Assembly (NCBI RefSeq): GCF_958298935.1
Contig: NC_084922.1
Coordinates: 18,106,501-18,170,500, forward strand
Origin: Phragmites australis
Lineage: Eukaryota; Streptophyta; Magnoliopsida; Poales; Poaceae
Direction of reading: 5' to 3'
DNA: 64,000 bases
A program made the translations under genes and the position numbers. The notes beneath the pieces were generated by a model that was not told the DNA's origin, did no database searches, and saw only the letters and a list, made by a program, of their open reading frames with translations. Positions 46,791 to 59,000 of the stretch are shown piece by piece (position 1 is the stretch's first letter; the number at the start of each line of letters is the position of its first letter).

Positions 46791-47098
46791 CACAATCTTG
46801 ACTAAAGCAGACAAGGGCAAATCGACATACACGACGACTAAGACAGCAAAGACTCGACACTAGAAACTAGAACATGATGACTCGACCAGCAACAAAGACA
46901 CCGACGATGGACTCAAACTCAACAACGTGAAAACTAAAAATAAAATTGCGAAAAGCTCAAAGTGGTTTGGACAGCGGAAAAACTATGATCTAAATATTTT
47001 TGTGGGGCAATTTTTTCTGGACTCTAGGTAATGAAACAAAACTAAACAAAGGGGATAACTGAGATTACCTAAGGGGCAACTGAGGCTCTGATAACACT

Positions 47099-48012
47099 TG
47101 ATGCGCGTTTGCCTAATCTTCCAAAGGTAATATGATAAGTCGGTTTATGGAGTTTCGGCGTTAATGATCCAAAGGCTCTGACTAGAATAGATCGAGAACC
47201 CTCGCAACCACTACACCACTACTCTGTGGTTATCAACCGTGCCAAGACGTGGTTGACCTCGCCAAGAAAGCTTTTCCTTCAAGTGAATCAAGAATACAAG
47301 TAAGAATAGGTAGATGCAATCTGAATATTGCTAATTACCAATGAAGTGCTCGAGTTTGAGGTTCAACAAACCGATAAATGGTGAAACTATCTAAAATAGA
47401 ATAATCTAAACTAAATCCAAGCCTAAACTACGACGGCTACTCTGTATATATAAGGGAGACGTGAGGAGGTCGACCTAGGTTGTGCAGCCATGGAAAGAGG
47501 CATGCACAACTTGGACTCCGACCCCGACACAATTACAAGACCTGACAGGATCCAAAACGGTGACGCAACACCTTGTTCCTTCGACTTTGACTAAACTATA
47601 AGGAATATTTGGTCGAGCATATATCCATTGGAAAGGGCTCGACATAAGCTTTCCAGCAAGTTCAAGAATGCCTAAAACGAACTTTTTATTAGAGAGTTAT
47701 GCCCGTTTTACTAATGTGCTATCTTGAGACTCGACCACGACCACGACTTCGACTAGAGCTCAGCCTCGAGTCCGAGCAGACTTGGTCTTCGAGGGGTGAT
47801 ATCTGGGTAAAGGTTGTAGTGCTTCTCTCATGTTCCTAAGCAATAAAATATCACAAGAATTTAGTAGTAATCCATCCAAAAAAACATGAACAGCGAGAAA
47901 CGTATACATCTGGTGGTCTAATTATCGTGCACGTGCTCTTGTAATTGGATCTTGTATGATTTGAAAATTATTGGCGGTATTGATCGTATCTGAAGTAGCA
48001 ATAGGCTCATCA
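47099..48012 (-). repeat. 5' LTR of element D
   Basis: It is about 914 bp, TGATGCGCG to CTCATCA on the plus strand. The last 320 bp match 43710-44040. Confidence 0.82.
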
Positions 48013-49860
48013 TAAAATCAAGCCTCAAGAGCCCTAAGAGCAACAAATGCCCAATAATGATCAAGTTTATCCACCTTCATCAACTCAAGTGGAGCCACCT
48101 ACATCAAGTCAAGATTAAGATCAAGTACATGATGACTCCAATAAATTGCTTGATAATGATGAAGTGGATGACATTCAACCCCAACCCCAAGTGCCACATC
48201 TAAGAGTCCATCAAAGTATCTAAAGAGATCACCCGATTGACAACATCCTCAGTGATATACAAAAGAGAGTAATCACTCGTTCTAGAATTGCAAATTTTTA
48301 TGAATATTTACTTTTTTGTTTTCTCCTTAGAACTAGTGAAGGTGGAAGATGCACTTGGTGATCCAGATTGGGTGGTGGCTATGCAAGAAGAGCTCAACAA
48401 CTTTAAAAGAAATAAAGTTTGATCATTGGTGGAAAGATCAAATCAAAATGTGATTGGCACCAAATGGGTCTTTCGAAACAAACAAGATGAGAACGGGATC
48501 GTTACGAGAAACAAGGCAAATTTTGTTGCTCAAAGCTTCATGCAAATAGAAGGTTTAGATTTTGGTGAGACTTATGCTTCCGTAGCTAGGCTTGAATTAA
48601 TTCATATATTATCTGCCTATGCTACTCACTATGATTTCAAATTGTATCAAATGGACGTGAAGAGCACTTTTCTCAATAGACCAATCTCTGAATTGGTATT
48701 TGTGGAGCAACCACCTAGATTTGAAGATCACAAGATTCCCAACCATGTATACAAACTCCATAAGACATTCTATAGGCTTAAGCAAGCACATAGAGTATGG
48801 TATGAATGCCTTAGTGATTTTCTTATCAAGAAAGGTTTTGAAATAGGTAAAGCTGATTCTACTCTTTTTACTAAAAATGTTGATAATAATTTATTTGTTT
48901 GCTAAATATATGTCGATGGCATTATATTTAGTTCTACTAATAAAATATTTTGTGAAGAGTTTTGTAGGATCATGATAAAGAGATTTGAAATATCAATGAT
49001 GGACAAATTAAAGTTCTTTCTAGGATTTCAAATCAAGCAACTCAAAAAAGAAACGTTCCTATGTTAAACTAAGTATATCAAAGACAGGCTCAAGAAGTTT
49101 GACATGGAGAATGCCAAACCAATCAATACCCCAATGCAAGCTAATGGACATCTCGACCTAAATGAAAATGGCAAGGTCATGGATCAAAAGGTATATCGCT
49201 CCATGATTAGTTCTTTGCTTTATCTTTGTGCATCTAGTCTCGATATTATGCTTAGTGTGTAAATATGTACTAGATTTTAAGCCGCTCCAAAAGAGTGTCA
49301 TTTAGTGGCCGTTAAGAGAATTCTGAGATATTTGGTTCATACTCCATACCTTGGCTTATGGTATCTTAAAGGTTCATCCTTTGATCTTATCGGCTATTCA
49401 GATTCCGATTATGCCAGTTGCAAAGTGGATAGGAAGAGTATGTCAGGGACTTGCCAATTCTTAGGTAGTCTTTGGTGTCTTGGTCCTGAAAGAAACAAAA
49501 TTCCGTAGCTCTATCCATCGCCGAAACTAAGTATATTGCTGCAGGAGTTTGTTGCGCACAATTACTTTGGATGAGGCAAACATTGAGAGACTATGGCTAC
49601 AACATAAACAAAGTCTCACTTTTGTGTGATAATGAGAGTGCCATCAAAATAGCCAATAACCCCGTACAACACTCAAGAACAAAACATATAGATATCCGTC
49701 ACCATTTTTGAGAGACCACTCAATCAAAGAGGATATCAATATTCGCCATGTGAGAATCGAAAAACAACTAGGCGATATCTTCACTAAGCCACTAGACGAG
49801 CAAATATTTTGTGAGTTGAGAAGTGAGCTAAATATCCTAGATTCTCTCAACGTGACTTGA
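48013..49860 (+). pseudogene. copia linker, RT and RNase H of element B
   Basis: After element D, the linker before RT resumes (DHPIDNILSDIQKRVITRSR). The RT frame 48426-48905 (159 codons) has NVIGTKWVF, LDFGETYASVARLE and an intact motif A (YQMDVKSTFLN). A TAA stop follows, then YVDG at 48909-48920, where the second catalytic Asp of YVDD is Gly. Later pieces: AVKRILRYLVHTPYLGLWY and YSDSDYASCKVDRKSMSG (RNase H, 49305-49508). Decayed DNESAIK and HSRTKHI blocks run to 49690. The catalytic loss and many stops make it dead. Confidence 0.9.
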
Positions 49861-50300
49861 TATACTGCATGCAATTGATTGTTTTAGCTTTATAGCTTTG
49901 ATAGCTAGAGGTTTGCGAAATTTTCTTTTGAGTGCTATTTTTGAAAATATTTGATTCTTAGATCTTATGATCATAATTTGAATTTGCTACTTGTGATCAT
50001 TGCTATGTATTGTTGTTTGTTGGCTGATTATAAGTGGTAAAAATGTCTTATATATCTAACAATCCATCTCCCAAAGATCCTCATCAAATCTCATCTCCAA
50101 AATCTGTCTCGGCCTTTCTCCAGAACCCGGAGGGTCCGGCCTAGCCTGGAATATCTGGATTCTGGAGGCCTTTAGCCTCTGCTAGCTCTATCGAGTTGAC
50201 AGAACCCAGAGTCTCCAGGTTCACTCGGATACTCCGGATTCTGTCACTCAACCTGGAGTGTCTGGGTTCCCCTCAGGGGAGAGCTTCTCGGTTTGTCGTG
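49861..50300 (+). other. 3' remnant of element B after pol
   Basis: Non-coding, with B-type words such as CGGATACTCCGGATT and CAGAGTCTCCAGGTT (50145-50275). The 3' LTR of B is absent, so the right end of the element is deleted. Confidence 0.65.
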
Positions 50301-50490
50301 AACTTTTGGACGATTAAATTAGCTATACTATGCCCCTAAGTGTAATGTATTCATAAACTTATCGAGATGACAATCGTGATTGTAGGATCGAGTCATTTTC
50401 ATGGTTGAAAAGTTTCGTTGTGTGTGGAATGTGGTGGAAAGGCTACTGCCTGGCGTCGGACCTTCTAGCGGTCTGACAGCCATGGTAGCG

Positions 50491-50665
50491 TTCATTTTCT
50501 GTAAATGATCGAAGACTGTAATAGCTTAAGGACTTGTAATATATTTACATTACTCGCTCTTTACTATGCCTTGATGTGATGAAGCTGGTTGTAAAGACAT
50601 ATATTTCGATCTTAGGCATAAAACACATGCCGGGATTAACAGGATTGTATTCTAGTTAATTATTG
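50491..50665 (+). repeat. terminal piece of a second gypsy LTR of the C family
   Basis: It shares GCTTAAGGACTTGTAATATA, TTTACATTACTCGCTCTTTA and following sequence with 26121-26290, with scattered differences. It may be the end of the 3' LTR of element C, whose interior and most of that LTR were lost. The stretch 50300-50490 has gypsy-LTR-like composition but no clear match. Confidence 0.7.
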
Positions 50666-51152
50666 TGGTTGTGATTATGTAAATGATCATTCTAATAATT
50701 AATTCAAATATAATTTAGACGGTTCCTCACAATTAGCTAGAGTCCGAAGGAAAGCAAGGAGGAACTCATGGCCTAAAGTCATAAAATCAATGATGAAGAC
50801 ATATATGGAGTTCTCATCCCAATAACTTGTAGTGAGTAAAATACGTGAGCCACACGACATTTGATAACTTTGTTAGTATTGGACATTTGTCTGCTAGCAT
50901 TTCTTTTATTCATATGACAATAAGTCAATATGCTAGCTACACAAGAAAATTTAACTTGCAGCTGCCCTTATTTATGTGAGTGGTGTTTATGCTCATGTCC
51001 TTATCTAGGCACCCATGTGGTCTAATATAGGTGCCTATGCTTATAATTCAACCTAATTTATGCTGAATACAATCATATGATCACTAAAATTTTCTCTAAG
51101 CACACATGAGATGTGAAATGATATATCAACACTTGCTTGAAGATATATTGAT
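50666..51152. other. AT-rich intergenic stretch
   Basis: No reading frame, repeat or motif could be supported. Confidence 0.4.
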
Positions 51153-51180
51153 GTGACTATATCATCTCTCTTTAATCGTC

Positions 51181-52314
51181 TTTTTTTTGAACTGGAACTC
51201 ATGGATTCCATTAACCATGATGCACGGTAACATCACCGACAACCGCATCAGTTATAAAAGTTGGGAAACGATCATGTCACACATCAGCATCTCACTCACC
51301 ATGCATATCACAGCAGCTAACACATACGCTGCATTGTTACAGAGCAGATAAGAGCCGAACGACATATGGAGTAAGCTTTTGGTTTCCCTGAACATTACAC
51401 CATCCAGAGCAGAATCATACTCATTGACTGTAACTGCATGTTGTAGAACTTGGCAGTCAATCTAAAGGTAAGTCTTGTCATCCCCAGAGATATAGCTTCT
51501 CTCATTGCATGAAGGAGAGCTGCTGCTTCTGCATGTAAATCATCCACAATATATCAGATGTGGCCTGCAACTACTACTAGAATGTCACCAAAACTGTCCT
51601 ATGTGATGAAGCCCCATCCACCATGGTTTCGAGTACTAACAAAGTACCATCTGAATTAAACTTAATGCATTCTCTCAGCGGATGATTCCATTACAAGTCG
51701 ATGTAGGAACTCTTGTATTATACTTGCCAAAACAGTCCCAAAACTTGCATTCTCTTCGTTGTGTTACTATCTCAAAAACATCAATAGATCGGCTACTTTC
51801 CTAAGCATTCATGATCTTCCCCACCATGTCCATAATATAGTCACAACCAACAAACGTTGCCTATCATCCATTTGAGAATCTTTGCAACCACTTGGGATAC
51901 TGAAACACAATCAATTAGCTTCAGGCATATCTCATCTAAGCAAAAGGAGCTCCATCTCTCTCAAATCTGCTTGCATGTTAGGAACATATATTCTCATCTT
52001 CATCAAGTCAGTGACACATCGGAAAGATAGTATCAATTTGCATTCCATGATGTTGTAGATTACGACAAATTTGCATTCTATGACATTGTAGATTACGACG
52101 AGCTGGCAGGCTATTATGTGTTAAACATCAAAGGAATTGATGCACTTTCCCCTAACATGGTAACAACCATATTTGCCTCCAGTTTAACTCCAGCTCATGT
52201 TGAAAAGAAGTCTGACCCTCATTTCTGACCGCATTTCTTCTTTATTGTTCAATAAATATTTTCACTAAGAAAATTCCTCTATAACCCTTACTCCACGTAA
52301 TGAGCCCAATTGCC
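51181..52314 (-). mobile_element. 5'-truncated non-LTR (LINE-like) insertion with RNase H domain
   Basis: The flanks repeat GTGACTATATCA-CTCTCTTTAAT (51153-51180 and 52315-52341) with only small differences, a long duplication typical of LINE insertion. In minus sense the insert ends in an A run (T run at 51181-51188). Minus-strand translation across one frameshift gives an RNase H-like domain of the plant retroelement type: CIKFNSDGT, then GGWGFIT, HAEAAALLHAMREAISLG and IDCQVLQHAV. It is about 1.13 kb and lacks the RT and ORF1. Confidence 0.8.
51190..51690 (-). pseudogene. RNase H-like domain (RVT_3 type) of the LINE-like insertion
   Basis: The acidic residues expected for RNase H appear in FNSDGT (first Asp), HAEAAAL (Glu) and IDCQVL (Asp, in the shifted frame). 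The C-terminal NNAAYVLAA corresponds to the usual N-xx-AH-LA block, with His replaced by Tyr. An in-frame stop and a frameshift near 51470 make it non-functional. Confidence 0.7.
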
Positions 52315-52341
52315 GTGACTATATCACCTCTCTTTAATGTC

Positions 52342-52800
52342 TTTTGCAAGTATCTTTTGTTGTACTCCTACAAGCCGTAACACTAACTCTCTCTTAAGCC
52401 CAGCCAACGTCACGTGGCCCTGCAAGTCAACATGCCCCATGGCCCCAAGTTGGGTGAGCAAACCCCACATGCACATGTGTCGCACTTGCAGCAGGCCTCC
52501 GTCCGCCCGTCCCACGCTTTTCCCCAAGAGAGAGCAGATTAGTGCTGTCCAGATGGGCTGGCTTGATGCTCGCTACTATAGGCACGACACGACGGCATGG
52601 GTCAAAACCGCGGCAGCTGGCACAACACGACCCATTTAATTTTTTCATTTTTTCTTGAGTTTTTCTGATTTTTTAATTTTTTTTGATTTTTTCATGTATT
52701 AACAGGCTAATGGGCTTAACGGGCAAAAAAAGAGACCATCGGGCACGGGCGGGCCTTATGTGGGTCATGTTTGGGCTGAAAACTTGGCACATATCGTCGA
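52342..52800. other. PIEZO upstream region, partly transposon-like
   Basis: Words such as GGCACGACACGACGG, CACAACACGACCC and CGGGCACGGGCGGGCC recall the ends of grass hAT-type elements, but no pair of ends or target duplication was confirmed. A T-rich block lies at 52636-52695. The frames here are not supported. Confidence 0.35.
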
Positions 52801-53050
52801 CAGCTTTTGGGGAGATCACATCGGAAAAGCAAGAGGGTGAAGAAACAGAGGAAAGAGGAGATAACACACCCTACCCCAGTAAGATTTTCTCCTCGCCGCC
52901 GCAATCCCCAACAATCTCTTCTCCCTCCCCGGCGCGGAAGGACAGAGAGCGGTCTCGATCCGGTTCGTGTTCGCGCCCGAGATGGCGGTCGCGTTGGACT
53001 AGCCGGAGGACCGAAGCGAAAGGAGGAGGAGCCGCCGCCGCCGTCCCTCG
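52801..53050 (+). promoter_or_regulatory. probable 5' UTR and proximal promoter of PIEZO
   Basis: The C/T-rich leader (TCTCCTCGCCGCCGC, CTCTTCTCCCTCCCC) before the ATG at 53051 is typical for grass 5' UTRs. No clear TATA box was seen. One upstream ATG at 52982 (ATGGCGGTCGCGTTGGACTAG) gives a six-codon upstream ORF. Confidence 0.5.
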
Positions 53051-56000
53051 ATGGCGTGGCGGACGGACGGGTGTGCCGGCGGCTTCCTGCTGCCAGTGCT
53101 GCTCCTGGCAGGTGCGCTTCCTCCGATCCGAACCCTATGCGAAATGCCTAGCCGTGTCTGCTGCGCGGGTTACTCTGTCGATTGGGCGAGGCTTTCGATG
53201 CTGCCGCGCGGTGATTTTAGCTGGCTACAATCTTCGATTCCTTATGGTTGCGCTCATAGTGTTTTCTACTGTTGCCGTGCTCTGGGGGACATGGACTCGA
53301 TTGCGCAGCTAATGGAAGTGCTGGTGCCCATGGGGCAAGATTGATAAGTTGCCAACATAGAATGTGTGATAGGGGAAGTCATTGAATGCATGCAAATGGT
53401 TTAAATGAAGATGAAAGCTCGGTTCCTATTGGAATGAGAGATCAATTCTCTTATCTGTGCTGATAGTGATACTTCTAGCAGGCCGTGATCAGAATTTCAC
53501 ACTTTCTGAAACACCTGTCATGTTTTGAACATTTCACATACATAGTTGTGGCGATGTCTAGGATGTCTGCCGGAGAAGCGTCAGTCTATTTGTATGTTTA
53601 GAATGCGTAACTTCTTAGTGACGTAGAACGGTGTAGCACACTGCACTAACCTGACGCTGATGCAGCTGTGCCAAAATTTTTAACAATACTTTCTGGAACC
53701 ACTGTCATGTCATGTGACACAGTTATAATGTTGATGTATCCTGGAGCACCACTTTTGAGAACTCAGAATACTAGGTAGATGTGGATACAGGAAACTACTA
53801 TCGCGATGTGATGCTCCTTGAATGCTAAATGTATTTATCGCCATCACTGATGATCTTATTTACTTCTCAGACTCTGAAACTAGTTTCTTATCATCTGTTG
53901 CTCAGAAAATTATGTTGTACTTTTCCATTGATCAATTGAACCTGCATGCACGAGTTGGATATTCCCCCTACCCCCAAATGAAACATGCCAAATAGGATTT
54001 GTTGTAGTTACATGAATAAACAGAGAATAAGGGTGCAGAACCTGAATAGTGTAGCCCCTGAAGCCTGTGGGGGAAAATGGGACATGGTAGAAAAGTGGTT
54101 AGTATGTTTAGAATACATGTCTGTTTTCATCTGGCCTCAGTATAGATAGAAAGGTGCGTCTTAAAAGGGTTACAAATGTAGGGGTACTTTGTGTGGACTC
54201 CAGGAATGGAGGCTTTGGCAAGGACCTGACGTGCCAAAGGGTAATGACTAATGAGACCCTTTGGCTGGCTGGTCCTCATGCCCCAAGGGCTCAACATGGC
54301 TTGGAAGGCGACGGCCAAGGGGTAGTGATACTACCCCTTCAGCCTGGCAACCCTCTTCAATTGATGATCCTGAGTCATTCAGGTTCTGGTGTTGCTTTAG
54401 ATGGCTACCTTCCTGAAAACCAGGCCCTTGGATTGATCTCCTTCATCTTTATTTGTTTCCCCCCTGTTTTGCATAGCAATCTCAAGCTGGTCCGTAAGGC
54501 TCTTCGAAGCTGTCTTTCTCAAAGCACTAAAATCTGACCAGTTTTAAGCACATGTTTACTGTTGATCTAACCATTCACTTTGCATCCATTTTTTTGCAGC
54601 TTCTTTACTTGATTGGAGCTTGATTTCTCTAATTAATATGATCATCCTCTTTGCTATTCGATTTGTTGCTCCAAGAAGAGGTATGTCTATGATGTCTTTT
54701 TTGTGCATTTCTCTAGTGTAAACTATATTCGTCTATTAAAGCTAGACTGTCGTTCTGGTTGGTTATTTGAAGAACTAAGTTGATGTTGCCAAGCTAAACT
54801 GTAGCAAATTGTAGCACATGCTTAATTGAGTCATGTCAATGCCCTCAACAAATTACGTGTGGATGAAGACAAGTAACTGCCATATATCAAGTCCACTGCA
54901 TGTTCTTGTCCAGGCACACGGTTGACAGTTCCTTTTGCTTTTCATATTTTCATTGTTTTTCCATGCTAATAATTTTGGCATAATGCTTGCTATGTCTATG
55001 CCTGGTACAATTTTTTTTTGTCTTTTTTGGTGGCTTGGTGCAAAGTAGCCTATGCACCATAAAAAAGTAGTTGATGTGAGATCAAGTCTTTTTGAAGGTT
55101 AATATGTCTGAGAAGGGATTACCCCTGCAAATATTAGATCAAACGAAGAACATACATCCCATAGGTAACATAATTGCCCTTATAAGATGTAAAAATTACA
55201 ACATAGCTATCAGAGACACATGTGTAGAGAGCAGTTCGCACAGCCTCCACGTGGCTTTTTGTATAGTTTACGCTGGCCTTGGACAGCAGGGGCCTTCAGC
55301 AATACTTGGATGAATCGTCAATCCAGCTGATGATGGCAGTTAGTGTTGGTGTTGATAGGCTTTCTGATGAGGTTATTGAAGATAGTGGCATGATTTCTCC
55401 CGAGAAGATCACAAACATGGGGTGGTGTTTGACGAATTGCTGAGTCGCGGGACGACTACCACATACCAGGCACGATCTTTTCTCGGAAAAGATACTGTGT
55501 GACTGCTTAATGAAAGGGCCTCCCTACCTGTTTGTATTCAAGGTTGATTGTTGATTTATCATCATGAACTCCACTCATAGTGGTTCTTTTGATGAGGAGA
55601 CTCGTGAGGAAGAAGAGATACATGATTTGGAAAACACAGTGCTGAATTTGGATCCGCACATTTCTGATTGGAAGGAATTTTAGGTTCGGGTTCCCATGCG
55701 GGGCACTCCCCCCCTTGAAGAGGTGGTCTCTCTTGCCGCCTTAATTGATTGGAAGAGCTCCTGCATAAGTTTTGAAAATATAAAAATAAAAGAAGAGTTA
55801 GGTCTCTCACCTGCTCAACTCTGGCTAGATTCTGGCGAGGAGGCGGTGAGGGGCCATGATCTGCCGGAGAGGTGGTTTGGCTGTAGCTTATAGGTTTTGA
55901 CGGGAAGGACGAGTGAAGAGAAGGAATAACTTATTTGAACATAACTTATAGGTTTCACTTTGATCTCATGTGAGACCATTTAACTCTTAACTTGTTACTC

Positions 56001-59000
56001 TAAAAAAAAACCCTTGTCTTGTTCAGTGGGTTAAATGCATATTAAATGAAATTCAGATACCAAATAAACTCAAGGAAATTTACTGATAGTTATTCTTATG
56101 AACTTTTCCTTTAAGTTTGGAATGATTATTGGTGTAACTTTTTCATGCAAAATTGGTTCTCCTAACTGCATTACTTGCAATCTACACACACAATATTTAT
56201 CTGATTATTGATGCGGATCCTAAATGACTAATGTTCTTTTCTCATTTTGAAGGGTTTCACACTTGGAGGCTGTACCTTTTGTTGTGGTGTACAATTATTT
56301 ACTCAGTGCTTGCTATTTTAGCACAAGTTACATTTCATATAATCTGGTGCATTGAGGGAAAGCGTTGGTCTGTGGCTCATTCTTGGTGGGCGAAGCTGGT
56401 TGGTTTAGCAAGGTAGTTAAGTTTATGCATGTGTGCTTTTCTTCATGTTGATCCCGTATTCTCATGTATGTGAACATATCCATGTGTCCACCTGTTGGTA
56501 GATGCTTCCTATGCAAGCACCTCTGGATTGCAACTAATCATGGCAGTTGATGCAGGGACCAGCCTTGGGAATCACCATCAGTTATCTATTTTCTTGTCAT
56601 GCAGCTATCTGTTGCTGTTCTTGCTTTGGTTGAAGTCCTCGGAAGCAGGCTTCATCAAGATTCATGTTGGCTCAACTTTTCCTTTGGGGTTGAGCAAATA
56701 GGTCAGTTTGCTGCGCATTGTGGATCAATATGGACTAGACTAAAAAAATTCATAGTTATATTCTTAGAATGATTTATTACCTCCATCCTATTTTATTTTA
56801 TGATTTTAGATTTGTGATGACGTATTCAGAAAAAGCACAAGATAACCCTATATAAGGTTGTGTCTCTTGCAGCTTTATTGAGTTTATTTGTCTCCTAAAC
56901 TGCCCACTGACCAACGAACAAAGGGATAGTGTCTTGTAAAATATTAAATTAGATAAACTAAATTAGCCAGGGGCACTTTAGGAAGCTGTAGATATCTCTC
57001 TTTTTGGAAAACTATAAGATAAAAAAGAGAACACATTTTAACTCATAGAACATAAAATAGAAAAGAATCAAGGGAGTAGTGCATTCAAACTGACTTATGT
57101 AATAATTAGTTCAGACTTCAGACCATTGCAAAACCAGTTATATTACGAAGGAGATATTTGGAAAAAGATCATTGGGAAATGATATTAGTTACCTTTTTTT
57201 TTTAATTTCCTCTTAGACTTGCAATGTTATAGAACCCCGAATTTCCTATGCTTATTTATGTTTGCGGTTTGCCATATAACTGTTGCCACATTAGTTCAGA
57301 ACAGTGAAAAAGCATTTACTCCATGCAGGTTACCATTTGCGGGTAGCATGCTGTTTGTTACTGCCTGCCGCCCAGTTAGTTGTCAGTATTAGCCATCCTT
57401 CGTGGATTTCTTTACCGTTCTTTGTATTTAGCTGCATTGGACTTGTGGATTGGTCCTTAACAAGCAACTTTCTTGGTCTTTTCCGGTAAGCTCCTTGCTG
57501 TGAATTGGTTTATTATCTTAGCAAATGCGCTTTTTACTGATATTGTTAAATTTAATTTCAAATATTTTGTGAAGATGGTGGAGGCTACTTGAGATATATT
57601 CGGTGTTCAGTATTCTTCTGCTTTATATCTACCAGTTGCCTGTGAGGTTTCCCTATGTTGTGCTAGCATTTGCTGACTTCATTGGGCTATTCAAAGTTTC
57701 CTCGAAATCAGAATGGCCTGAGCTGTCTTCTAGTATTTCACTTCTGATTTATTACTTCATGGTAAGCAACTATGCTTGAATTTCTTGAGCATGCACGATG
57801 TGATGTTGTCTGGCATTCATATGGAAAAAAAAAAACCTTGTGATATTTTTTTTGAATGATTCTTATCATCATTGTTCATGTTCAGTCGTTCTTAAATCTT
57901 GATGTTTTCATGGTAGTAATCCCTCATGTTATATTGAGGTAGGATTTGGTTGATAATATGGAGGATGGAATTATTCGAATTGATTGGGATGAGCTGTCTA
58001 GTAGCGGACTTGTGCATATTGCGATTAATATTATGTTCAAATATAACTTACTCAACTGTTGTTGTTCTGCTCAAACACCGTTATTGCCATTAGTTCATTA
58101 TGTTGGAGCTTTATGCAGCAGAGTCTACAATCAATTTGACAACGGCATCATATCCTCCAGTTATTTTTCGAGAACCCAGTAGCATAATGAAAATAAAATA
58201 CTACAACAACTCTGGATCGGGATCTCTAGTCAGATATTAGGCAGAGCTTAAAGCAAGAACTTGAAATAGAACAAATTATGTTCTTGAGGTCAACTGCGTT
58301 GTTGGCTGTGGTAGTAATATATGAAGGGACAAAACATTTCTGAATGTAATGTCAAGTGTTACCCCAAATGTAGCTTTTGGTGTTCAATCAAATAAAGAAG
58401 TGGTCTCTATGTTTTTAGATGGATTTAACCTATTGATCAATTGACCAATCTACACTGAAGTAAAATGTAATACAGTATACATCATTAGAAATATCACGGC
58501 AGACTATCATTCCATTAGTTCAAATTCAGAATCAGTAGCAGTCAAACTATCATCAGAATTCTGCCAATAATAGGAAACTTTGCTGGGTTCTGGCTTTTCA
58601 ACAACACAGCAACAACAACAGCCTTTGTCCCAAGCAATTAGGGGTAGGCTAGAGATGAAACCCACAAGATCCAACTAAAAAGAAGAGGGTTCTGGCTTTT
58701 CAATGGACAAAAGGTCTTTCCTTCTAATACTGGCTCTTTTCCACTTACTGTAGTTGTCATCAGCCAAACAAGACATACAGGAAATGGATTCGCTTATATC
58801 TATAGAAGATGACAGCTTAACAGAAGACCTTCTTCCTTCTAGGAATGCATTTTTGGTTCGCCAATCTCGGTATGGAAATAATTTTTTCTGCTAAATTCTT
58901 GAACTTATTCAATTTCATTTGCCTCACTTGTGAAGTAACTGAACGTTTTAGGTACTAAAACCACAAAAAATGCTGCTAAATGACATCACAATCACACTGA

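Larger units (their letters stand above)
43690..48012 (-). mobile_element. deleted Ty3/gypsy element D inside element B
   Basis: The right LTR (47099-48012) and a truncated left LTR (about 43710-44040) share GACTCGACCACGACC, TCCGAG and CTTGTAATTGGA blocks and both end CTCATCA. In minus sense a primer site TGTTATCAGAGC lies at 47085-47096 next to the right LTR, and a polypurine tract AGAGAGGGAGGA lies at about 44041-44053 next to the left LTR. Gag and two integrase pieces are present. Protease, RT and RNase H are absent. The left LTR lacks about 0.6 kb at its outer end, and element B lacks part of integrase at the junction. Confidence 0.85.

Noticed and set aside
54154..54537. 127-codon plus-strand frame in PIEZO intron 1
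   Set aside because: No recognisable domain, no promoter or splice context; it lies wholly inside an intron with good GT-AG ends.
57942..58182. 78-codon plus-strand frame inside PIEZO, considered as an extra exon
   Set aside because: Exon 6 (ending at 57761) joins in frame to 58754 and gives continuous similarity to plant PIEZO. Including this segment breaks that match.
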